Source: Venturia oleaginea (lineage: Eukaryota; Ascomycota; Dothideomycetes; Venturiales; Venturiaceae). From it: DNA of 64,000 bases. Position 1 is the first letter of the stretch; every line of letters starts with the position of its first letter. Positions 31,026 through 43,223 of this stretch are shown here, in pieces. Location: assembly GCA_013176395.1 (NCBI GenBank), contig JABMLP010000028.1, forward strand, positions 248,001 to 312,000, written 5' to 3'. The notes beneath the pieces are model-generated. The model did not search any database and was not told the origin of the DNA. It saw only the letters and a program-made list of their open reading frames with translations. The translations under genes were made by a program, and so were the position numbers.

Positions 31026-34000
31026 AGACCTTTTTGGTGTAGGGATTTCGTGATTGGGTGTTAGAGTTTCTTAGGATTGCGCGAAAGAAAACTCGATGAA
31101 GGTTTGGAAAGGGGCCTTGAAATCGGGGAGTTTAGGTTCGGAATTTTAGTATGGATTTTCGATGTTTTGAGCTCGGGCGGAAAGGCACTAAAAGCTGGAT
31201 GGAGACGATAAGTTCAGGGGAGAGGGGTGTAGATTTAGTATCAACCTAAAACAACTAAGTATATCCAAACCCCCGAGTACAGCACGCGTTCAACAATCGC
31301 CATTGTCGTTTATGCAACAACGTGTACATACACACACGTTCTCTCTCTCTCTCCAACAAAAAGGGGGGATGTAGAAAAGAGATTACATAGACGACTGTGG
31401 ATGTACATCTCCACCCCATACCTACCGATCGCCCCCGGATCATCTCAAAGAAGCAGAAATCTGCGACGAGAAAAAGGAATTCGTAGGGGAAAGATGGGAG
31501 CTAGATATCTTTAGGCAAGGGATAGGGGGAACAAGGAAAAATCCCACGGGGCGAACATCCCTCGCTTGAGACGAAAGGTGCTATCCGCTTGAAATGTGTA
31601 GTGGGCGTTGTTCGCTAGGAAGGGTTTACGACTATTCTTTGGGCATGTTTAATGGTATCTGTTCGAGGGTGTATTGGTACTCGCTCGAAAATCGAAATGT
31701 TTTACCGGCGTTGTTTGGTCACTAGAGCCGCTGATTGTTATTCGCTACAGGCGCGTTTCGAGGATTATGTATGTAAAGCTTGTCAGCGTGCAGCATGGAT
31801 TCCCTTGTGGGCCTTGCATTTCGCATAACTTGGTGAGGATGATACTTCTAATCATTCTGCTTTGCAACGTTATCATTTGTTGATCGTCTCCCGCGACGTA
31901 CATGGACGCGCGAAACGCGTGCAATGTTGGACAAGCGAACGTGGAAAAGATGTGCGTCGGGATTACTCGATGTGTGTTATGCTTTGAAGCAGTCGCTTGG
32001 TTCGTTTGTGGATTTGTGGAATGGGGATGGGAGGAGGTATTATCAGCACGCCAGTACACGCGCATATACTTCGTCTTTGCCCGCGGGAGGGCTCCGATAA
32101 AAGTTGCGACGTCTATCGTGGGGGACTTTGTTTAATGAATTCGCCTGAACTCTTCTAGATTTTGCTAACCTCTTCAGCCGCTTGGGTTGTCGAGGTGAGC
32201 TTACCCGAGTATTGGTTCGATGGCTTGGTTGTGTCATGGTGGTAATGGTTTTCGCCGGGTCCAAGATCTAAGCCTTGAAATTATGTAGATGTTGGCCTTC
32301 TCGTTTGGGAAGTTCTCTGTGGATAGATTGCGGAGACATCCATTGGAGGTGATATTTGGGGAAGTTATGGGTAGAGGATGTGGTTGGCCTCCTTTTCGTG
32401 TCGGTGTATTCACTTCTATGAAAGTAGAAATCAAGCTGACGTCGATAGCAGCTTTCTGTTTGCGTTCGGGAAGATGAATCGTGGGTATGACTGTCTTTGA
32501 ACATACTGATGCGTACTCTCGAACGTCCCTTTTGGCTCCGATTTTGATCTTGTTATCATGGCGATCGACTCACATCTGGTGCTTCAAATGTATACCCAAA
32601 TGGTGCACCGATGCGTGCTTACCAAGTCCGGGCCGACCATCAAGTTCACTGAGTTTGGACAAACTTTACCGTGGGTTGACAGTGGGAATAGTACAAGTCC
32701 TGCACGATCTCTGCCATGATATGAGTCGTCTTCCTCTGCCTCCTGTTTTGACCTTGAATTCACTTTCCAAGTCGTCGTTGTAGATGTGGTTTCCTCCTCT
32801 TGCCCTGAGGAAAGTGGGATCTGAAAACCCCCGTTCTTGATGTTGTATCTCCATCAGAATCTGTAGATGGCCCATCCGAAGAGCTTAATAACTTAAAGAG
32901 CGGTCTTGGATCAATTCTAGCATGTCCTCATTTGTGTTCATCTCACACTATTCCCAAGTCCCAATCCTGTTTCTTCAACAGTGATCCTTCCTTCCTTCCT
33001 AGTTCCGGGTCGTCCGTTTTGAGATCCTGCCTTCTTCTATAGCACGAGGATTCTGGCCAAGGCCCAAGCCTCAGATTTTTCGATCGAACTCCGGTGTGGT
33101 CCATCCAGCATGATGCAAACCTTTTAGCTTTAGCGGAGCTTGTTGCCGATGGGGAGATGTGCTTGGCCTTGAAACCACAGCATGACAGCCTGTCAAGGAG
33201 AAAAGAGTTAGAAGAGCAGACACAGAGACCGAAGCCATTTGAGATCCCGCAAACCTTTCTGCTAAACTCAAAGGGTGTTGCAGGTTAGAGCATCGTTGAT
33301 TCATTCAAAGCTGGATAATCGACAAGTCGAAGGACGGCCACAAGCGCTCCGGTTCTGAACATGCGTCTGCTAGTAAAATCTTCCCAATCCGTCCAGTCTG
33401 TCTTCTCCAGCTCTTAGTACTATTGGCCACGTTCCATCGAATTCCCACGGTCCAATTAAAGTCCATCTCGCAATATGCTTCCCTATCACTGTGACCATGA
33501 TCCAGCAATGGCCTGAGCTGCTGAATGTCCGATTCTGGTTGAGGTCGAAAAGGCTACCGGTAAAGAGATCCGGTGATTGTTGCGTCGAGTCAAAACAGCC
33601 ATTCTATCTCAGCGAAACTCCGCGTTTCTGCGTCTCTTTCAGCTCCCAGTCTTGCCAGTATCACTATTCCACCTTTTCTTCCTGTAAATGTGGTCATCTT
33701 GGGAGCTCCTCGGGTCTTTCTGAGCATCAACGGAAAACATCTGATTCCAGGTGCGTCGACGCTGTTGGCGGTGGTCTTCCATGTCGTCCACCTTTTCTTC
33801 ACGCACCAACGCTCTCCAATAAGGTCCGGTGTCAACAGGCAACTTCATTATCGTGGTTACGATAAAGAATGTCCATGGTCCGGTCTAACCAGGGAAGACA
33901 ATGGTTAGCCAGGATGCTCGAGCATATTCGAAATTAGTTCCAAGTACTGTGAGATTCGGCCGAGATCCCGACAGCAAAAATCAATGGCCACGGAGAGGGA

Positions 34001-35480
34001 TTTATGAAAGTCGAGCGAGTATCCCCAGAATGGCAGGAAGCAGGTATCCGCGCTATTGCACGGGTACGACTTTTGCGTCAGCACTTCGCCGCAAAAAAAG
34101 CCGTTTCAGCCTCAACTGCGGAATATACGTAAGCATTTCCTAATTCGGAAATTTTTGCTGCCAGGTTTGTGGAGGTCGGAGACATATTTTCTCTATGCTT
34201 GCCCTCCTCCATCCATCCGACATGTTTTCTTGTCCTGAGCGAAACTCTAGACGATTAAATGGTCTTGCTATACGAATGGTTTTGATTTTGGCATTAAGCT
34301 GGGGTTTGAAATGAGCATACTCATGGAGCATTAAAGCAACTTTTCGGTGTGAGCTATGAGTATTCTTCGATCTCCCAGAGGATTTTGCATCTCTTGCCTG
34401 AGAGGCCGAGTCGCATAATACGACTTCTGCATGAGATCTTCGCCATTCAACTCAGTATGGAAATTGCCCCAGTCTCGATTCTAGATGTTCCACGAATTTT
34501 TTTCTCAATATTCTCTCTCTTCTGCGGCATCGCCCATATATGGAGCTCCAGATAGGGTGAGCTTCTTTTCAAAGGGGCGAAGAATGTCTGCATTCGATTC
34601 CGCCCGAGCCTAGCGATCGGGCATCGAAACACCGGACACTATTTGCCAGAGGACTTGAGCAGCTTATACCAAAAAGACACTTAAGTCGCTGGATCTACCG
34701 GAACTCGACTCGTGACATGCGACTGCCACGGACGCATAGATCTTCGCCGCAGAGGAGGCATTTCATTATGATTTGCGGAGTTGACGTCCGCAAGTCTTTG
34801 AGGTGGAGAAGAAAGGCAATGCTCCCATATTTACTGTGATCCGGAATTCCTCTTCTACTTTTGATTTTGTGCGACTGAGGCTCCCTGAACGATACTGGAT
34901 ATCTTATAGTGCAGTTTTGCTTGACGGTAGAATTGTGATCTGATGTAGCAGGCCTTGGTGTTGACCGAGTTGCCTGGATGTAATGCTTGGTTGTAGAATT
35001 CCAGTATTTCGAGCCTGAGGTGTCTTTTGATGCTTTCGAGAGCAGATATTGCATGTCCGAACTGGATTGTTCGTCTGATCTCGTTCGAACATGCCGACAA
35101 GCCTTGTTATTACTCGTCGTACAAAAAGTAGGTATGAGGTGATTCGACATCTTCATAGGATTCTGTACGCAACTGTCTTTTTCTGAGTCGATGGCATCGA
35201 AGAGAGGTTTGGATAAGAAGGATATTATAATTTGTGAGCCTTAAGCAACGAAGACGGGACGAGAGAGAAGTAGCTCCATCAGAGCAGTGTGTGGTGTCTC
35301 ACATAGTGCTAAGGAGTTTCCGGGGTGTGGCTCAAGTAGGACCCCTAATTTGGCGCGTGATTAGCGGATACCGTCTAATCCGGCGCTTACAGCGGCCAAA
35401 CAATGCGGGACCAACCGCCATCGAGGGACAAAATTTTGCCGCCTAGGTACTATTCTCCTCCTCAACAACCAACACCCAAT

Positions 35481-36382
35481 ATGTCCTCCATAGAGCCTCC
35501 AAAGCCTGATGGCCAGGAAGGCTCTCCAGATGTGCCCCAATCAAGGAAGCGATTCATCCCTCTAGGTACATAATACAACCTCTGGCGCAAGCAAACAATT
35601 GTGACAAGCTAACACGCATCTCAGAAAACAACCCAGAGGTTATGAACTCGCTCGTCCATAAACTAGGCCTCTCTACCAGTCTCGGCTTCCAAGACGTCTT
35701 CAGCATCGACGAACCTGAACTACTCGCATTCGTCCCAAGGCCCGCATACGCTCTCCTCCTCATCTTTCCTGTCAGCGAGACGTACGAGAAGTTCCGGAGA
35801 CAAGAGGATGGACCCAAGGAGGACTATGAGGGTGCTGGGGCGGAAGAGCCAGTCGTGTGGTACAAGCAAACGATAGGGAATGCCTGTGGTTTGATCGGGT
35901 TGTTACATGGTGTCAGCAACGGTGTTGCGAGGAGTTTCATTAGTATGTCTTGCATGGCTACACGTGAGCAAGATGGATAGAGTTAATACGGGATCATAGG
36001 GGAGGACTCAGACCTAGAAAAACTGATCGCACGAGCCATACCACTCAAACCGGACGCACGTGCAGACTTACTATACGAATCGAAAGCCTTGGAGAGCGCA
36101 CATCAAAGCGCTGCTTCCACAGGTGATACCTCAGCCCCTTCAGCGGATGACAGGGTTGACCTACACTTCGTCTGCTTCGTCAAGACAGAGGACAACCATC
36201 TGTGGGAAATGGATGGACGACGGAAGGGTCCGCTTGATCGCGGTCCGTTGGCAGAAGATGAGGATGTGCTTAGTGAGAAAGCCTTGGAGTTGGGTGTCAG
36301 GTCATTCATGAGGCGCGAGGCTGAGGCTGGTGGTGGCGACTTGAGGTTCAGCTTGATTGTTTTGGCACCGAGCCTTGATTGA
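35481..36382 (+). CDS. YUH1: ubiquitin C-terminal hydrolase (peptidase C12, UCH/YUH1)
   Basis: Cysteine protease that removes small adducts from the ubiquitin C-terminus. Exons 35481-35565, 35625-35942 and 36000-36382 give 261 aa; introns of 59 and 57 nt are canonical. Active-site elements are all present: the oxyanion Gln and nucleophile in KQTIGNACGLIGLLH, the general-base His in DLHFVCFVKTEDNHLWEMDG, and the Asp within WEMDGRRKGP. The N-terminal FIPLENNPEVMNSL and VFSIDEPELLAFVPRP are family landmarks. Length is normal for UCH-L1/L3/Yuh1. Confidence 0.95.
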
Positions 36383-37112
36383 GCTGAGTCGCGGAAACGC
36401 AAAGTGCGATAAAAATGACGGAAACGAGGCAAAATTATGAACACGATATTCACGTTTGCGGAACATAGGTTATACAGGTGGTTTCACGATGGGCATGAAT
36501 AATGAGCGATGCGGTAACGTATGAATTTCAAGCGACTTCAGAACCGAGAATCAGGTGAACAATATTATGCTGATGGACTTGCTAGAGGTAGTAGATAAAG
36601 AATCTGAGGCAGTGAGATTGATTTGGGCCACAATGAGGCTGTATCCCTCCGTGTGCATTTTGCATTCACAATCTTTTTGACATACTCCCAACCATTTTCG
36701 TCAACTGGATCTGCGACAGCTAGTACATTTAGCGATTGAACAACGGATCATTTTGGGACTAATCACAGCATTAAAGCGAGGATCCACCTGGGAATAAGTT
36801 GATATCGGCGTTGTGGTAAACAGATTTGGACCAGGTGAGAGGGGCCGCTCCGCAAGGAGAGCAAGGACAGCAAGGACAGGAACAACGAGAATCTGGAATT
36901 GATCGTAGTACTCTGAAGTAACTCGAATATTGATCCACACACGCGACAGCCAGGTAACAACCTATGACCCAGAGATGACGGTAACACTATCAACTCCTTC
37001 AGATGTTTAAGAATACTTCTCTCGTCTATTTCGAGTCCCATCCATCATCCTCACACCACAAGTAAGCATCCCATCATCTCACAACCGTCTCTCCTTGGCC
37101 TTGGCCTTGGCC
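36383..37112. other. gene-free spacer
   Basis: 730 bp downstream of the UCH gene without a supported feature. A small GCAAGGACA doublet occurs near 36860. Confidence 0.4.
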
Positions 37113-38120
37113 ATGGCCACCCTCTACAGCTTAGTAAGTAGAGCTCTCAACAAGACTCATGTTAACACTAAGTGGGCCCTCAAGGTCGACAGCAAAGCCA
37201 TCAGTCGCGATACTCAAGCTTCTCAAAAAGCCCACCAAGCCACCATCATCGCCAGCAAAGGGGCCCGACGCCTAAATGTTCCCCGGCTACAACACCCATA
37301 TGCACTTGGACATTCGACATCCACCCAAGCACAGAAAACGACACTGCCTCCTTCAAAGGCACAATCGAGCACGCGATGTCTCAGATGGAGGAGACCTACC
37401 CTGGTTGGCGCAAGGAACACGACGAGCACTTCGCCAAGAACCCAATTCAAGCGCGTGGTCTGGATGATCCTGAAGACTACTGGAACAAGCGCTACGATTG
37501 TGGTGCTAGTCTTGTACGCGGTTGAACCTACGCTGGTTCCGGTGCTATCCGCATCTGAATTGCCTATTTGCGTCGTCAGAAAGGTCCTGTTCTGGCTGGT
37601 GCATATGCTTGTGGTTGAGGGTCTTGTTCTTTCGATTCCGCTATCTTTTTGTGTAATCTTGTTAGTTGAGGTTCTATTCATTTTGTAGACGGATTTGACT
37701 GGCCAACCGATTTATGACTCACTTCCAATCACACTCAAGAATTGAACTCGCATTGCTGAGGGAGCCGAGTTTCTGAACAAAAATTGCGGCATGCCTGACA
37801 ATCCTGTTCCTATACCTATGAGTTGGGGCGTGACTGATCATGATTGCGATGTTCGTCCGCTTCTTCCGGGCCAAGATCGGTTCGGTTGTCCTTGTGAGTC
37901 TTGGGTATATATTTTAATGATTCGATCTCAGATATACTAAGCATATACTGAATTTTAGAAGGCTGTGCAGATTCAGGATCTCAAGTAACCGTGGGAACAG
38001 GACTTCCACTGCTAGAACTATTGCTGTTTCTCGTCTCCTGTGAAAGTGATTGGCAATCATTTGGATTTGGGGAGTCATGGTATTGTGTTTGCCAAGTGAT
38101 TGCGGACAATTCTTGAGGTT
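37113..38120 (+). pseudogene. decayed secreted-protein-like gene, copy A
   Basis: A coding-like block reads CTWTFDIHPSTENDTASFKG then MEETYPGWRKEHDEHF and DPEDYWNKRYDCG (37300-37500). After an unclear stretch come EGAEFLNKNCGMPDNPVP and SWGVTDHDCDVRPLLPGQ (37755-37880), followed by a GTGAGT...TTTTAG intron and a Cys-containing tail. Frames do not join without breaks, and no good signal peptide or start is found (an Ala/Leu-rich LALALAMATLYSL segment lacks an upstream ATG). I cannot name the family. A second decayed copy lies at 42808-45223. Confidence 0.45.
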
Positions 38121-38309
38121 ATTAGAACTAACGCTAGTTCTATAATTTACTACGTATAGCTTGCCTCCGGATCTAAGGGATTCGATTGACTGTAACTAGA
38201 GTAGGTCGTATAATACCAGCCTATGCTATCCTTCTTGGTTCGTGTTTTTCAAGTTGAAAAAGCTGGTTTGTTGTGCTTGCGAGAAAGACGGTAGCACTCG
38301 GCAAGAAAT

Positions 38310-38387
38310 TGTTAAATGAATTGGTCCGTGCACGAGACCCTCAGCCTTTCAATTCAAAAATCAGTCTGCTTCATCTACCTTTTGACA
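38310..38387 (+). repeat. copia 5' LTR (78 bp, internally deleted)
   Basis: Matches the 3' LTR end to end except for a missing 29-bp block after CACGAGAC. That block contains the TATATATA-type promoter sequence in the 3' copy. Confidence 0.9.
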
Positions 38388-38401
38388 GGTTATGAGCCCG
38401 G
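38388..38401 (+). promoter_or_regulatory. primer-binding site, complementary to initiator tRNA-Met
   Basis: GGTTATGAGCCCGG follows the LTR with no gap. It is the exact complement of nucleotides 26-39 (anticodon stem-loop) of the tRNA-iMet encoded at 2021-2092, not of its 3' end. Drosophila copia is known to prime from a tRNA-iMet fragment cleaved after position 39. Confidence 0.92.
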
Positions 38402-38738
38402 GCTTGCACTACCGCTGTGCCCATATATGATTTGCCCTACCACGCAAAGCAGATTCCTTGGTGTTGAATCACCACGCGGCCAACGGCTTTCTATGACCCA
38501 TTCGAACCCTCCCACTGATCTCTCTCGCGTCAAGGCACACGACAAACATCAGAACCTCGTCAATTGCGCTTCTAGTTACTACAAGCCCTGTTCACGCCGC
38601 TTCTCAGGTCTCTCGCTCCCCTACACGTCAGAAACATCACCCGTACAGTTCCTATCGCTCATACAAATCCTTGCATTAGCTAAGTGGTCTTCGATCATGT
38701 CTCCGTGACCCGCTACGACGGTGAGCAGACATGCACTC

Positions 38739-41018
38739 ATGGCTGAAACTTAAGCCGGATCCGGCTCTGGATCCTTCAAATTCAAAGACATACCAATACT
38801 TCAGGATGGTTATTCTGTTACTATGTGGATTGAACTGGCAGACACCTACCTTCTCCACCAGAATTCCGAACTTATCCTTGACAATCCCATCCTACCTCTT
38901 ACCGTCGAAGGCGTCACTACTCGAAACTCTACAACCCTAGACTTATCGGTCGTATGGAAGAAATCACAAAGACTTGCTCTCTCCGCCCTTCGCACGCGTC
39001 TCGGAACAGAAGCTAAGTCCTGGGTGAAGGATCCTAAGTTTGACAGTGTCAAGAAGCTCTGCGATGAGCTGCTCAAGAGATTCAGACCTCAGGGCGCCGG
39101 CACATTCGCAGAACTATGCAGGGAATAGAACAACCTCTCATATTCGAACTCTCCAGACCTTCTTTCTTACACCGAAGACTTCAGACGTATTATCCGCGCC
39201 TTCGACGAACTCAACTCAGACGTCGTGCTTCCAGTACCCTTTATCATCCAACATGACCTAGATAACCTTGGCCCTGCCTTCGATACCTTTATCAGTACCT
39301 TCAATCAGATCACCAACATCCTCAAGACTGAAAGGAATGACCCAATCTCCTTCGAAGAAACCGTTCATCGCGTCAGGAACGAGGAGCGTAGTCATCTTAA
39401 TACCCACTCTACAGTCGCTGCAATGGTCATTCAACCCTCTATTCGTTCCATTTCAACCACCTTTGTGCGAAAAGGCGTGTACAGCGAAGAAGTCATCGGC
39501 GATACAGTCAAAATCCACGCATCTTACTGCACCAAATGCAACCGCGCACTCCACACCAAGCACGAATGCTTTCGCAATTAGAAAGGCAACCAGAATCAAC
39601 AGAAGAGACCTCTCGCTGATACCGAAGACACCAAGAAGCCAGATGCCAAGAAAGTTACCGCCTTGATGGCTCGAGAGGACTTCCCTTGGACTGACCTTCT
39701 TCACCAATGGCTACTTGACAGCGCATGCGGCCGTCACCTTAACTGGGGTCGCTCTGCATTTGTCGAATATCGCGCCCTTCTTCCATCTCAACAGCGTCAA
39801 ATCAGCGGTCTCTCTGGCTCTACAGCAAAAGTCATCGGTACAGGCATAGTCAAACTCTGGGTTACCACCACCAAAGGCTCATTTCGCCCTGTGGACTTTC
39901 ATGGAGTCGAACATTGCCCTGAGGCAGGTGTTAATCTGCTATCCTTTGACCAACTTCTCTCCAAAGGCGTCAACTTCTCAGTTGACACATCAGGCTTCAA
40001 AATCTGTATCCTAGACAAGTTCACATTCACCACCGGTCGCGTCAATGGCGTCTTCCCTCTCCATCTTCGCCGTCAACCGGTATTTTTTGCAGCCATCAAT
40101 TCAGATACATTACAACTCTGGCATGAAAGGCTTGCACACATCAGTCCTCCACGCATTCGCGCTCTCGAAAAGATGGTGACAGGAATGGATCTCTCAAGAC
40201 CTATCGATCGCCAACCTCCATGCGAAGCCTGCATGCTTGGGAACATGAAGAGGACACCTCACACTGGTCACATCATGAGAGGGCGCTTCAAAATCGATCT
40301 AATTCATTCAGACGTCACTGGGCCCTACCCAACGCGTGGTTTTCGCGGAGAACTATAGGTTGTCAGCTTCATTGATGACTATACTGGCTATTCTGAGGTC
40401 CATTTCATGAAGCATAAAGATGAGGTGTTTGCTCTCTTCCAGCAATTCAAGCTCACCCACGAGACTGCTACTATGCAAATTCATTTCTACCAGACTGACA
40501 ATGGAGGAGAATACGTCCAAGCAGCAGATGAAGCTGTCCTCCTTTCTCAAGGCATTACTCGCCACTGCACGACTCCATACAATCCTGAGCAGAACCCTCG
40601 ATCCGAGCGCTTCAACGGCGTCATCTTGTCAATGGAAAACCCCATGATGATTGCCTCAGAACTTCCTACCAAGTATTGGCCTCTCGCATATGCCTTCGCC
40701 AACTTTGTACGCGTCTTGGGACCTCATTCCAGCCTTGCAATGACTATCTTTGAGGCCTGGACCTCTATTGCTCCCTCAGTCTCCAACATGCTCATCTTTG
40801 GTAGCAACGGCTGGGCCATCATAAAGAAGACCAAAGGCTTCAAAGATCGCTCGCTAGCAGGCAAAATCGTTGGCTTCGATGGCCACAGCATCTATAAAGT
40901 CTTGCTTGAAAAACGGTCGCATCATTCGTACCTCAACCTTTCACGCCGACGAATCCATCAAGCGCCGCCAACCTATCACTCATCATCATCAACTCCCCAT
41001 CTCAACCACATCCATTAA
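38739..41018 (+). pseudogene. copia gag-pol polyprotein, no reverse transcriptase
   Basis: One frame runs for about 760 codons, broken only by TAA at 38751 and TAG at 39126, 39579 and 40356. Gag: VWKKSQRLALSALRTRLGTEAKSWV and a degenerate CTKCNRALHTKHECF knuckle. Protease region: LLDSACGRHLN, where the expected DSGA-type motif is altered. GAG-pre-integrase: LWHERLAHISPPRI with CEACMLGN. Integrase: HSDVTGPYP, FIDDYTGY, QTDNGGEY and a late PEQNPRSERFNG segment. It ends at 41018 before any YVDD-type reverse transcriptase motif. Confidence 0.92.
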
Positions 41019-41183
41019 TCAATCCAGGCCCAGCTTTCTCTCTCATTACCTACGGTCTAAGACGCGCTCTCTATGTACCAAGCCTAGCTTTGATCCAGCT
41101 CACGTTTGCCGCTTCGAGACCACTTCTTTGACCTATCTGGTTTGATGTAAAGTTCAGAAGCCTACGCCTTATCAAGACCATTC

Positions 41184-41526
41184 TTCTACGGGTTTCAATT
41201 CCCACATACGAATCTACGGGTTTCAATTCCTACATACAAATCTGCGGGTTTTAAGTCCCTTACATTGCGTACTAAACGACCGTTCCTCTACGGGTTTCAA
41301 TTCCCACATACGAATCTACAGGTTTCAATTCCTACATACAAATCTACGGGTCTCAAGTCCCTTACATTGCGTACTAAACGACCGTTCCTCTACGGGTTTC
41401 AATTCCTACATACAAATCTACGGGTTTCAAGTCCCTTACCTTGCGTACAAAACGACCATTCTTCTTCCGGTTTCAAGTCCCTTACATTGCGTACAAAACG
41501 TCCATTCTTCTACGGGTTTTAATTCC
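41184..41526. repeat. minisatellite inside the copia element
   Basis: About 28-bp subunits of the form TCTACGGGTTTCAATTCC.ACATAC are combined with a TTACATTGCGTACTAAACGA block into higher-order units of about 102 bp, two full and several partial. It stands where reverse transcriptase would be expected. From 41590 to 41880 weaker repeats (CTCAAAGTCGCATCGCTTG, TTCAAAGC-type) continue. Confidence 0.9.
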
Positions 41527-42124
41527 TCTGCCTTGCAAGCATAAAACAACCTCTCCTCGCTCGAATCTAGGGCGGAAGAAGAATACGTATTCTTTCTCTA
41601 TCGAGACCTCTCAAAGTCGCATCGCTTGTGCGATCCTCAAAGTCCTACCGCTTATACAGACTCTCAAAGTCGCATCGCTTGCGCAACTACAACTACAACT
41701 CAAGCCTAGAAAAAGGAGCGGATCAATCTGTACATATTCAGCCCTCAATCTTCGCTGACTTCGATAGCAATCTCTCTTTCAAAGGCTTCATTTTAAGGCT
41801 TCATTTCAAAGCATTTCAAAGCCTCAATCTATTACATTGTAAAGCTCTTTTCAAGGCTTCAAAGCATCGCATTGTAAGGCTCTTGAGCAGAGGTTTTTCT
41901 TCGAAAAGTAGCGGAGTTTTTTCACCCTCTCAAACTTACTCAGTATACTCAAAGATTCTGTACACTCGCCTCTCAGAAGGAATTTACTCAGCCATTCTGG
42001 CCATTTTTCTGTCATTTTTTCAAGCTACACGCTTCAGAGTTTATCTTTTCGCCTCCAGGCTACGTTATACATTGCCAGATCACCAGTTTTCTTTGTTGCA
42101 CCATGAATCTCCATGCAGGGGAGG

Positions 42125-42231
42125 TGTTAAATGAATTGGTCTGTGCACGAGACACATTGTGTATATATACGAGGCCCGAGGCCCTCAGCCTCTCAATTCA
42201 AAAATCAGTCTGCTTCATCTACCTTTTGACA
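42125..42231 (+). repeat. copia 3' LTR (107 bp)
   Basis: Complete LTR with TGTATATATAC promoter-like core, directly after the polypurine tract and followed by the GAAAT duplication. Confidence 0.92.
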
Positions 42232-43223
42232 GAAATTAACATCCCCATGGAACCATCCCACTCCTTAGGTAAGTCTACTGGATCTCCAATTAGTAGTACC
42301 CCTAGCCTTCCCTTCTTTAAGACAGCATTTCATGAACCATTCCTTAACGTAGTAGATAGGCATTGTACACTAATTGATAGTAACGTTAACAAAGTCAGCA
42401 GTCAAATAATGCCAGCGAGGCTAGGCGGACACGATAACAACAATATAGAATCTTAGACATACCGAAACCTTTTCCTCACACAAAGATTGTCGAGGCGCTA
42501 ATTTTTATAGGGCACGGAATCTTTTGTAGCTGCTAATTACTTGCTAGTCCCTAACCAGAGCTTTGCCATGTCCTTACGGAGGTGAAAATATACTAAAAAT
42601 AAGGGAATACTGCGTAGCCGAAACACTTCGCAAACGGTGATAGCCGCTACACCGCCCATTAATCGAACTGCTTAGCTAAACCCGCCGACTTCATTTATTG
42701 TGCTTGTAGAGAAGACATCAATACTTGGGAACAATGAGAAAGCTTTCTCGTATGCGTAGAATACCGTGCGGTCTGTGTAAAATCCGTGCGAGCTAGAGCA
42801 TCAAAATCTGTAGACGGATTTATCAAGGTTAGGGTACGAGAAATTCCTGTGGCGGTCTGAAGTCTGCAAATCTTGCCGTCTTTCTCGCAAGTACAATAGG
42901 ATCTACTCCCGATCACACCCAAGGATCGGACAAAAGTTGCTGAGAGCGCCGAGTTCCAGAACGGCTATTACCGTACACCATATAATCCTTTTCCTACCAC
43001 CAGCTTTGAGCCGGGGCGTGGCCGATTATGATTGCGATGTTCGTCGGCTTCTTCCAGGTTAAGATTGGTATAAGCCTTAGGTATGTATTTCGATGTTTCG
43101 ATCTCAGAACACTTGAACTAACTCACTGACTGAGTGGTTCTGAGAGCTCTATTCCCTGGCGGAATCTACGAGTAGCTGAATCACGTAGATCGATCAATTC
43201 TTACCCCTTCGGTACGAGGTAAT

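Larger units (their letters stand above)
26655..35480. other. 8.8-kb stretch without a confident gene
   Basis: No frame carries a recognisable complete domain. Short segments read like protein but switch frame or strand every 50-100 codons. Examples: minus strand near 28110-27900 (YDEAEILHAMLKSIQKEDQ), minus near 27400-27230 (DNFGRFRGALLVDQAESVD), plus at 29000-31020, and minus near 35090-34860 (ESIKRHLRLEILEFYNQALH). I read this as decayed genes and spacer. The only well-defined element is the MITE at 29349-29509. CT-rich runs near 31340 and poly-purine patches are present. I see no tRNA. Confidence 0.45.
38310..42231 (+). mobile_element. Ty1/copia retrotransposon, defective
   Basis: Bounded by LTRs that begin TGTTAAATG and end TTTTGACA, with a perfect GAAAT target duplication (38305-38309, 42232-42236). 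The order is 5' LTR, tRNA primer site, gag, protease, integrase, a repeat-rich segment, polypurine tract AGGGGAGG (42117-42124), 3' LTR. Protease-before-integrase with a GAG-pre-integrase domain is diagnostic of copia. Reverse transcriptase and RNase H are absent, so it is non-autonomous. Confidence 0.93.

Noticed and set aside
41184..41526. CRISPR-like pattern of about 28-bp repeats with spacers
   Set aside because: The spacers are themselves repeated, the units form a 102-bp higher-order minisatellite inside a copia element, and the genome is eukaryotic.
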